Assembly (NCBI GenBank): GCA_937952085.1
Contig: CALFYQ010000114.1
Span: forward strand, 1-5,787
Length of the DNA stretch: 5,787 bases
Direction: 5' to 3'
From: an uncultured Paracoccaceae bacterium
GTDB lineage: Bacteria > Pseudomonadota > Alphaproteobacteria > Rhodobacterales > Rhodobacteraceae
How positions within the stretch are numbered: the stretch's first letter is position 1; each line of letters starts with the position of its first letter. Positions 1 through 4,578 of this stretch are shown piece by piece. Made by a program: the position numbers and the translations under genes. A model generated the notes under the pieces. It was given only the letters and a program-made list of their open reading frames with translations. It searched no databases and was not told the DNA's origin.

Positions 1-1379
1 TTCGTCGCGTAGCCGTCCATCCCCATCGCCGCATAGCGGGCCCGGTCCTCGCTCATCGCATCGGCGGTGAGGGCGATGACCGGCGTGCCCGCCCAGGCGC
101 GGCCGGAGCCGCGGATCCGTCGCAGCGTTTCGGGCCCGTCGAGATCGGGCATGTGGATGTCGATCAGCGCCACGTCGAAGGGCGCGGCTTCGAGCGCGGC
201 CAGCGCCTCCCGCCCGCCTGCGGCGGTGGTGACGCGGTGGCCCTCCGCCGCCAGCAGCAGCCGCGCGACCATAAGGTTGGTCGGCGTGTCGTCGGCGACG
301 AGGATACGGAGCGCCGAAGGCGCGTCGTCCGCCATCGCCTCGACGGCGCGGACCATCGCCGTCGTGCGGGCGACGCGGAAGCTGAGCGTGAACGCGGAGC
401 CGCGGCCAGGCGCGCTTTCCAGCATCACGTCGCCGTCCATCAGCCGCGCCAGCGTGCGCGAGATCGACAGGCCGAGCCCGGCGCCGCCGCTCCGCTGTGC
501 GAGATCGCCGACCTGTCCGAAGGGCTGGAAGAGCTGCGCCTGATCTTCCTCGGAGATGCCCGCGCCGGTGTCGCGAACCTCGACGACGATGTGCCAGTCC
601 GCGCCGAGCGGTTCCGCGCGGACCGCCACCGCGACTTCGCCGCGCTCGGTGAACTTGATCGCGTTGGAGACGAGGTTGCCGACGCATTGCCGCACCCGGG
701 CGCCGTCGCAAAGCGCCCAGCGCGGCGTTCCGGGCGCGATGCGGAGGCCGAGGCCGATCCGCTTCGCCGCGGCGCGCGGCGTCCAGAGCGCGATGGCCCC
801 TTCCAGCATCGCGTGAAGGTCGGTCGGTTCGGGCGCGATGCTCATCCGCCCCGCCTCGGCCTTCGAGACGTCGAGAATGTCGGTCAGGAGCCGGGAGAGC
901 GTCTCCGCCGCATCGGAGAGAATCGCCACTTGCTCGCGCTGGGCCCCGGTCTGCGCGCCCCGGCGAAGCAGCTCGGCCATGCCGATCACGCCGTTGAGCG
1001 GGTTCCGGATCTCGTGGCTGGTCACCGCGAGGAAGGCGGATTTCGCGCGGTTCGCCGTCTCCGCCTCCGCCACCGCCGCCTTCAGATGCTCCCGCGTCTT
1101 TCGCAGCTTTCGGTTCGCGATGATGCTGTAGCGGACCGGCGGATAGGCGAGGAACAGCGTCATCACCGCCGTGATGACGAGATGGGTGTAGCCGTCGTTC
1201 ATCACCGGATAGCCGCGCTCGGCGATCGAGATCGCGTTGGCGACCCGGCTCACCAGCTCGACGCCGGCGACCGCGAGGATGTCGATAAAGGCGCAGAGCA
1301 GAAACGCGGCGCCGCGCGGCCCGAGCCCGTTGCTCAGGCGCGCGAGCCGATCCAGTCCACGCTTCACGAAACCCGCCAT
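1..1379 (-). CDS. Hybrid sensor histidine kinase (membrane-anchored, HisKA-HATPase-receiver), C-terminus cut by window edge
   Basis: My reverse-strand reading gives 459 uninterrupted residues up to the window edge. Two hydrophobic stretches (about 25-45 and 63-82) with only a short loop between them suggest a membrane anchor without a large periplasmic sensor. A charged linker (about 88-115) leads to a HisKA domain with SHEIRNPLNG, the phospho-accepting histidine being H122. The HATPase domain shows the N box (N235 and N239 in NLVSNAIKFT), the G1 box DTGAGI (270-275), an F-box-like LFQPFGQ and the G2 box GGAGLGL (298-304). The receiver domain begins near 357, with acidic pair D363-D364, phospho-acceptor D407 in LIDIHMPDLDG and switch residue T438. 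The window ends inside the codon after T459, exactly where the conserved receiver lysine is expected, so the rest of the receiver and any Hpt domain lie outside. Family membership allows autophosphorylation and relay to the receiver; signal and output partner are unknown. The ATG at 1379 is preferred because GAGG lies 6 nt upstream; an in-frame ATG at 1409 lacks a ribosome site. Confidence 0.95.
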   Translation of the reverse strand, partial: MAGFVKRGLDRLARLSNGLGPRGAAFLLCAFIDILAVAGVELVSRVANAISIAERGYPVMNDGYTHLVITAVMTLFLAYPPVRYSIIANRKLRKTREHLKAAVAEAETANRAKSAFLAVTSHEIRNPLNGVIGMAELLRRGAQTGAQREQVAILSDAAETLSRLLTDILDVSKAEAGRMSIAPEPTDLHAMLEGAIALWTPRAAAKRIGLGLRIAPGTPRWALCDGARVRQCVGNLVSNAIKFTERGEVAVAVRAEPLGADWHIVVEVRDTGAGISEEDQAQLFQPFGQVGDLAQRSGGAGLGLSISRTLARLMDGDVMLESAPGRGSAFTLSFRVARTTAMVRAVEAMADDAPSALRILVADDTPTNLMVARLLLAAEGHRVTTAAGGREALAALEAAPFDVALIDIHMPDLDGPETLRRIRGSGRAWAGTPVIALTADAMSEDRARYAAMGMDGYAT

Positions 1380-1385
1380 GCACGG

Positions 1386-1389
1386 CCTC
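1386..1389 (-). promoter_or_regulatory. Ribosome binding site deciding the kinase start
   Basis: Read on the minus strand, GAGG sits 6 nt before the ATG at 1379. A second in-frame ATG 30 nt further upstream (1409) is preceded only by a GTCGCGACC-type sequence without purine-rich complementarity to 16S rRNA. This supports the shorter protein, although the site itself is short. Confidence 0.5.
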
Positions 1390-1492
1390 AGGATTCCCTG
1401 CGGGCGCATGGTCGCGGTCGCGACTTGCAAACAGGTTAACGGCCTTGCCGCGCGTCGGCGGGCGGGGGATCAAGGGCGGACATCGCCTGATG

Positions 1493-1498
1493 GGAGGA
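1493..1498 (+). promoter_or_regulatory. Ribosome binding site of the dehydrogenase gene
   Basis: GGAGGA lies 4 nt (core GGAGG 5 nt) before the ATG at 1503, a near-perfect anti-16S match. It supports ATG 1503 as the start rather than an internal methionine. Confidence 0.75.
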
Positions 1499-1502
1499 AA
1501 GC

Positions 1503-2492
1503 ATGGCCGAGAACCGGTTCCGGGTAGGGGTGACGCGCGACCTGATGACGGCGGCGGGGGAGCCCTGCTTCGCGCCCGCCGCGTTCGAGGAGCTTGCGGC
1601 CAACCCCGCGATCGACTGGGAGTGGATGGAGGAGACGGCGGAGATCACCGCCGATCAGGCGGCGCGCTATGACGGCCTTCTCGTCGCCATGCCGCGCGTC
1701 ACCGCCGCGACCGTGGCGCGGGAGGATCTCCGCCTCAAGATCGTCGCCCGGAACGGCGTCGGCTTCGACACGGTCGACGTGGCCGCCCTTGCGGCGAAGG
1801 GCGTCGTCACCACCAATACGCCCTTCGCGATCCGCCGGCCGGTCGCCGTCGCCGCGCTCACCCTCGTTTTCGCGCTCGCCACAAGGCTCTTCCAGAAGGA
1901 CCGGCTGGTGCGCGAGGGCCGCTGGAACGCGCGGACGGATTTCATGGGCATGGGCCTCACCCGCCGCACGCTCGGGATCGTCGGCGCCGGCGGCATCGGC
2001 TCCGAACTCATCCGCCTCGCGAAGCCCTTCTTCGGCCGCGTCCTCGCCGCCGACCCGGAGGTGCGGGAGGCGCAGATCGCCGCCCTCGGGGCAGAGAAGG
2101 CGGAGCTGCCGCGCCTTCTCGCGGAGGCGGATGCGGTGGTGGTCTGCTGCCTCCTCACGCCGAAGACGCGCCACCTGATCGGCGCCGCCGAGTTCGCCGC
2201 GATGAAGCCGACCGCCTATTTCGTCAATGTCGGCCGCGGCCCGATCCACGACGAGGCTGCGCTCGCCGAGGCGCTCCGCGCCGGGGAGATCGCCGGCGCC
2301 GGGCTCGACGTGACCGAAGTCGAGCCGATCTCGCCCGACTCGCCGCTCTTGGCCATGGAGAACGTGATCATCACGCCCCACGCCCTCTGCTGGACCGACG
2401 AATGCTTCGAGGAGATCGCCCGCACGGCGCTCCGCTCCATCGCCGATCTCAGCCTCGGCCGCCGGCCGCGCCACGTGGTGGAGCCGGTCTGA
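1503..2492 (+). CDS. D-2-hydroxyacid dehydrogenase, phosphoglycerate-dehydrogenase-like, NAD-dependent
   Basis: A complete 329-residue member of the D-isomer-specific 2-hydroxyacid dehydrogenases, which interconvert a 2-hydroxyacid and a 2-ketoacid with NAD(P). The split catalytic domain contributes NGVGFDTVD (84-92). The Rossmann domain begins near 155 with the dinucleotide loop GAGGIG (161-166), and an acidic residue at the end of the next strand (D184 in LAADPE) favours NAD over NADP. The catalytic triad is complete: R245 in VNVGRGPI, E274 in DVTEVEP and H293 in TPH. There is no C-terminal ACT or other regulatory domain as in long SerA proteins, so a role as the main serine-pathway enzyme is not shown. 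Two family positions differ from the textbook form: the usual VAE before the central helix reads VAV (114-116, in RRPVAVAALT), and the active-site histidine is followed by ALCWTDE. These look like subfamily signatures, not damage. The gene appears monocistronic and converges on hisH. The substrate cannot be told from sequence. Confidence 0.93.
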   Translation: MAENRFRVGVTRDLMTAAGEPCFAPAAFEELAANPAIDWEWMEETAEITADQAARYDGLLVAMPRVTAATVAREDLRLKIVARNGVGFDTVDVAALAAKGVVTTNTPFAIRRPVAVAALTLVFALATRLFQKDRLVREGRWNARTDFMGMGLTRRTLGIVGAGGIGSELIRLAKPFFGRVLAADPEVREAQIAALGAEKAELPRLLAEADAVVVCCLLTPKTRHLIGAAEFAAMKPTAYFVNVGRGPIHDEAALAEALRAGEIAGAGLDVTEVEPISPDSPLLAMENVIITPHALCWTDECFEEIARTALRSIADLSLGRRPRHVVEPV

Positions 2493-2500
2493 GCCGGTTC
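2481..2500 (+). repeat. Tandem GAGCCGGT repeat and weak hairpin at convergent gene ends
   Basis: The dehydrogenase stop codon lies in a 10-bp tandem repeat: GAGCCGGT occurs at 2481-2488 and 2491-2498. In plus-strand RNA, GAGCCGG (2481-2487) can pair with CCGGTTC (2494-2500) around a 6-nt loop, with one G-U pair. No T-tract follows, so this is at best a weak terminator shared between two genes whose stops are 6 bp apart. It may equally be chance in GC-rich DNA. Confidence 0.35.
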
Positions 2501-3134
2501 AGGGCGTCCAGTCGAGGAAGTTGGCGATGAGGCGAAGGCCCGTCGCCTGGCTTTTCTCCGGGTGGAACTGGACGCCGGCGAGGTTCCCCCGCGCCACCGC
2601 CGCCACCACCATCTCGCCATGCGCGACATGGGCGATCCGCGCCTCGGGGTTCCGTGGCCGGAGATGGTAGGAATGGACGAAATAGGCGTGGGCGCCGGGG
2701 GCGAGCCCGGCGAAGAGCGGGTGCTCGCCGAAGGAAAGCTCGTTCCAGCCCATATGCGGAATCTTCAGCTCGGGGTCGTTCGGCCGGAGATGCACGACCT
2801 CCCCCGGAATCCAGCCGAGGCCGGGCGTGTCGCCGTGCTCCCGCCCGACCGTCGCCATCAGCTGCATGCCGACGCAGATGCCGAGAAAGGGCGCGCCGCC
2901 CTTCACCGCCCGCTCCTCGATCGCCTCGACCATGCCGGGAACCGCGTCGAGCCCGGCGCGGCAATCGGCGAATGCCCCGACGCCGGGGAGGACGATGCGG
3001 TCCGCCTTCCGCACCGCCTCCGGATCCCGCGTCACGATCACGGGCGCGCCGGCGCCCTCGCGGCTCATGCGCTGGAACGCCTTTTCGGCGGAATGGAGGT
3101 TGCCGCTGTCATAGTCGACGATGGCGACGGTCAT
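2499..3134 (-). CDS. hisH: Imidazole glycerol phosphate synthase, glutaminase subunit HisH
   Basis: A 211-residue class I glutamine amidotransferase of normal HisH length. In the family, HisH hydrolyses glutamine and channels ammonia to HisF, which converts PRFAR to imidazole glycerol phosphate and AICAR in the cytoplasm. The triad is visible: nucleophile C87 in LGICVGMQ, H191 and E193 in VQFHPEKSQ. The oxyanion-region motif LPGVGAF lies at 49-55, and the N-terminus (VAIVDYDSGNLHS) is typical. The start ATG overlaps the hisB stop as ATGA, with AAGGGG 5 nt upstream inside the hisB end, so translation is probably coupled to hisB. Its obligate partner hisF, and hisA, do not follow; the next gene downstream runs towards it on the other strand. 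Confidence 0.97.
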   Translation of the reverse strand: MTVAIVDYDSGNLHSAEKAFQRMSREGAGAPVIVTRDPEAVRKADRIVLPGVGAFADCRAGLDAVPGMVEAIEERAVKGGAPFLGICVGMQLMATVGREHGDTPGLGWIPGEVVHLRPNDPELKIPHMGWNELSFGEHPLFAGLAPGAHAYFVHSYHLRPRNPEARIAHVAHGEMVVAAVARGNLAGVQFHPEKSQATGLRLIANFLDWTP

Positions 3135-3721
3135 AGCGTCCCCTTGGTGGGGGGAATCGCGCCGGCGCGGCGTGGATCGGGCTCCACCGCCTCGCGGAGC
3201 GCCCGCGCCACGGCCTTGAAGCAGCTTTCCGCGATGTGGTGGGAGTTGACGCCGTAGAGCGTCTCCACATGCAGCGTCATGCCGGAATTCATCGCGAAGG
3301 CGGTGAAGAACTCCCGCACCAGTTCGGTGTCGAAGGCGCCGATCTTCTCCGCCGTCATCTCCACCTTCCAGACGAGGAAGGGCCGGCCCGAAAGATCGAG
3401 CGCGGCGCGGGTCAGCGTGTCGTCCATCGGAAGGTAGGCCGCGCCATAGCGGCGGATGCCCCGCTTGTCGCCCACCGCCTCCGCCAGCGCCTTGCCAAGC
3501 GCGATGCCGACATCCTCCACCGTGTGGTGGTCGTCGATGTGGAGATCGCCCTTCGCCGAAACCGCCATGTCGATCAGCGAATGGCGGGCCAGCTGGTCCA
3601 GCATGTGGTCGAAGAAGCCGACGCCGGTGCGGCGCTCGCCCGCGCCGGTCCCGTCGAGGTCGAGCGAGACGGAGATCTCCGTCTCGGCGGTCTTGCGTTC
3701 GAGGCTGGCGCTCCGGGCCAT
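3131..3721 (-). CDS. hisB: Imidazoleglycerol-phosphate dehydratase HisB
   Basis: A complete 196-residue monofunctional dehydratase that converts imidazole glycerol phosphate to imidazole acetol phosphate, the step after HisHF. There is no N-terminal histidinol-phosphatase domain as in the fused enterobacterial HisB. The two metal-binding repeats are clear: HIDDHHTVED (61-70; H61, H65, H66, E69) and NSHHIAES (159-166; H161, H162, E165), with FFDHML (36-41; H39) near the N-terminus. These residues bind the manganese ions of the active site in the family. The ATG at 3721 has GGGAG 6 nt upstream (3732-3728). It is the first gene of a hisB-hisH unit, overlaps hisH by 4 bp, and diverges from hslV across a 110-bp spacer carrying a plausible promoter. 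Confidence 0.97.
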   Translation of the reverse strand: MARSASLERKTAETEISVSLDLDGTGAGERRTGVGFFDHMLDQLARHSLIDMAVSAKGDLHIDDHHTVEDVGIALGKALAEAVGDKRGIRRYGAAYLPMDDTLTRAALDLSGRPFLVWKVEMTAEKIGAFDTELVREFFTAFAMNSGMTLHVETLYGVNSHHIAESCFKAVARALREAVEPDPRRAGAIPPTKGTL

Positions 3722-3744
3722 GCGCGTCTCCCTTGCGGCGGGGG

Positions 3745-3774
3745 CATATAGCGGCGCGGGCGCCGCGCCGGCAA
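3745..3774 (-). promoter_or_regulatory. Candidate hisBH promoter
   Basis: On the minus strand, TTGCCG (3774-3769) and TATATG (3750-3745) are spaced by 18 nt, each matching 4 of 6 positions of the housekeeping -35 and -10 hexamers. A start site about 7 nt downstream would leave a leader of roughly 15-20 nt before the hisB ATG. It is predicted by eye only. The spacer contains an 8-bp perfect inverted repeat, CGGCGCGG (3752-3759) and CCGCGCCG (3763-3770), with a 3-nt centre, which could be an operator or a by-product of GC richness. Confidence 0.4.
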
Positions 3775-3775
3775 G

Positions 3776-3804
3776 TTGCGACCGGCCGCCCCCCGGCCTA
3801 TATC
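3776..3804 (+). promoter_or_regulatory. Candidate hslVU promoter, heat-shock-like
   Basis: TTGCGA (3776-3781) and TATATC (3799-3804) are spaced by 17 nt. The same bases read as GTTG-N18-CCTATAT (3775-3803), one base off the core of the alphaproteobacterial RpoH consensus as I remember it, CTTG-N17/18-CYTATNTNNG; the trailing G is displaced by one. hslVU is a heat-shock operon in many proteobacteria, which fits. A start near 3811 would give a leader of about 20 nt. It lies back to back with the hisB promoter, their -35 regions sharing the palindrome GCAAGTTGC (3771-3779). Confidence 0.45.
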
Positions 3805-3820
3805 GCCGCCGACCCGCATG

Positions 3821-3825
3821 GGAGG
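3821..3825 (+). promoter_or_regulatory. Ribosome binding site deciding the GTG start of hslV
   Basis: GGAGG (within GGGAGG) ends 6 nt before GTG 3832. It settles the start: this GTG places threonine directly after the initiator, as the N-terminal-nucleophile protease requires. The in-frame ATG at 3733 has no comparable site and lies only 11 bp beyond the hisB start. Confidence 0.8.
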
Positions 3826-3831
3826 CGCTTC

Positions 3832-4368
3832 GTGACCACGATCCTCGGCGTGAAGAAGGGCGGCGAGGTTGTGATCGCCGGCGACGGGCAGGTCAGCTTC
3901 GGCCAGACCGTCATCAAGGGCTCGGCGCGGAAGGTGCGCCGCCTCTCGCCCGGCGGGCGGGACGTGCTGGCGGGCTTCGCCGGCTCCACCGCCGACGCCT
4001 TCACCCTCTTCGAGCGGCTGGAGAAGAAGCTGGAGGCCGCGCCCGGCCAGCTCGCCCGCGCCGCCGTCGAGCTGGCGAAGGACTGGCGCACGGACAAGTA
4101 CCTCCGCAACCTCGAGGCCATGCTTGTGGTGACGGACGGGCGGGACCTCCTGATGGTCACCGGCGCCGGCGACGTGCTGGAGCCGGAGGGCGGCGTCGCC
4201 GCGGTCGGCTCGGGCGGCAACTTCGCGCTCGCCGCCGCGCGGGCGCTCTACGAGAGCGATCTTTCGGCGGAGGAGATCGCCCGGAAGGCGCTGAAGATCG
4301 CCGCCGAGATCGATATCTACACGAACGAGAACGTGGCGGTCGAAACGCTCACGGCGGGCGGCGAGTGA
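3832..4368 (+). CDS. hslV: ATP-dependent protease subunit HslV (ClpQ)
   Basis: Starting at GTG 3832 this is a 178-residue HslV, the proteolytic dodecamer of the HslVU complex in the cytoplasm, which degrades substrates unfolded by HslU. The protein begins (f)Met-Thr-Thr-Ile, so initiator removal exposes Thr1, the nucleophile. Counting from Thr1, the catalytic partners D17 (AGDGQ) and K33 (ARKVRR) are at the same positions as in the Escherichia coli enzyme. Further family blocks are GFAGSTADAFTLFERLE, AVELAKDWRTD, GAGDVLEPE and GSGGNFALAAARAL. The C-terminus has the usual DIYTNENVAVE stretch. Many alphaproteobacterial HslV proteins carry a short propeptide before the threonine; here the ribosome site argues against one. 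The frame stays open upstream to an ATG at 3733, but those 33 codons do not resemble HslV and cover the putative promoter. It heads the operon with hslU, though separated from it by 210 bp. Confidence 0.97.
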   Translation: MTTILGVKKGGEVVIAGDGQVSFGQTVIKGSARKVRRLSPGGRDVLAGFAGSTADAFTLFERLEKKLEAAPGQLARAAVELAKDWRTDKYLRNLEAMLVVTDGRDLLMVTGAGDVLEPEGGVAAVGSGGNFALAAARALYESDLSAEEIARKALKIAAEIDIYTNENVAVETLTAGGE

Positions 4369-4433
4369 AGCGGCCCCTCGTTCAATTTACCGCCCGGGCG
4401 GCCAGCCGGGGCTGCGCCGGCCGCATCCCCGGG

Positions 4434-4469
4434 TCGGGCGCCCACGCGCGTCACGCGCCGCTCGCCCGA
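4434..4469 (+). repeat. Nested stem-loop in the hslV-hslU gap
   Basis: The outer 7-bp stem TCGGGCG/CGCCCGA (4434-4440 and 4463-4469) encloses an internal loop and a 5-bp inner stem GCGCG/CGCGC (4446-4450 and 4454-4458) with loop TCA. All pairs are Watson-Crick. The 3' arm overlaps the next hairpin, so the two folds exclude each other. Confidence 0.55.
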
Positions 4470-4480
4470 AGGGAGGAGCG
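4459..4480 (+). repeat. REP-like hairpin with GAA loop containing an orphan Shine-Dalgarno-like run
   Basis: CGCTC (4459-4463) pairs with GAGCG (4476-4480), and CCC (4465-4467) with GGG (4471-4473), closing a GAA loop; G4464 faces AG (4474-4475) in a small internal loop. The 3' arm includes AAGGGAGGAG (4469-4478), a strong ribosome-site match, but no ATG, GTG or TTG follows at usable distance. The shape resembles small GC-rich extragenic palindromes; whether it recurs in the genome cannot be seen here. Confidence 0.45.
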
Positions 4481-4525
4481 ACGTCATCAAGCGCACGCGA
4501 TCCGACGGCCCGCAGCGCCCTCCCG

Positions 4526-4541
4526 GGGCCGGTCGCGGCCC
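4526..4541 (+). repeat. Short hairpin upstream of hslU
   Basis: GGGCCG (4526-4531) and CGGCCC (4536-4541) form a perfect 6-bp stem with loop GTCG, extendable by one G-U pair (4525 with 4542). It ends 37 nt before the hslU start, leaving the hslU ribosome site free. Only two T residues follow, so it is a poor intrinsic terminator. Confidence 0.4.
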
Positions 4542-4578
4542 TTCGCGCTCATGACGCCACGTTGAAAGGCGCCCCCGA

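Larger units (their letters stand above)
1380..1502. promoter_or_regulatory. Divergent intergenic region between kinase and dehydrogenase
   Basis: This 123-bp spacer must carry the promoters of both flanking genes. Its only AT-richer patch is at 1424-1440 (CTTGCAAACAGGTTAAC), which contains the palindromes TTGCAA and GTTAAC. I could not fit a convincing -35/-10 pair in either direction. The patch can be read as TTGC-N7-TTAAC, matching 6 of 8 defined bases of the CtrA box TTAA-N7-TTAA, which is suggestive only. A strong ribosome binding site for the dehydrogenase closes the region. Confidence 0.4.
4369..4578 (+). other. hslV-hslU intergenic region, rich in inverted repeats, no gene recognised
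   Basis: This 210-bp stretch separates two genes that usually lie a few tens of bases apart. I find no coding frame with a credible start and composition, and no tRNA-like fold. It holds a series of stem-loops: GCGGCC (4398-4403) with GGCCGC (4419-4424); TCGGGCG (4434-4440) with CGCCCGA (4463-4469) enclosing GCGCG-TCA-CGCGC (4446-4458); an alternative hairpin at 4459-4480; and GGGCCG-GTCG-CGGCCC (4526-4541). None is followed by a T-tract, so rho-independent termination is not supported. Plausible roles are an mRNA-processing or stability element, an attenuating barrier that lowers hslU relative to hslV, or a dispersed GC-rich repeat. Confidence 0.6.

Noticed and set aside
1380..1409. Ten-residue N-terminal extension of the kinase from ATG 1409
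   Set aside because: In frame, but no ribosome binding site precedes it, whereas GAGG precedes ATG 1379 at normal distance.
153..1439. Long plus-strand open frame (428 codons) opposite the histidine kinase
   Set aside because: Its product is an arginine-, histidine- and aspartate-rich string with no family resemblance, typical of antisense frames in GC-rich genes; the minus strand carries every kinase motif.
1470..2474. Minus-strand open frame of 334 codons opposite the dehydrogenase
   Set aside because: Low-complexity, charged composition and no recognisable domain, while the plus strand encodes a complete dehydrogenase with its triad and ribosome site.
4395..4545. Rho-independent terminator between hslV and hslU
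   Set aside because: Several GC stems exist but none is followed by a run of T residues, and a full stop here would separate two subunits of one complex.
3456..4565. Plus-strand open frame of 369 codons across hisB, hslV and the following gap
   Set aside because: It runs antisense to hisB and out of frame with hslV, and reads as an arginine/alanine/glycine-rich string. It was considered as a hidden gene in the hslV-hslU gap but has no local start or ribosome site.
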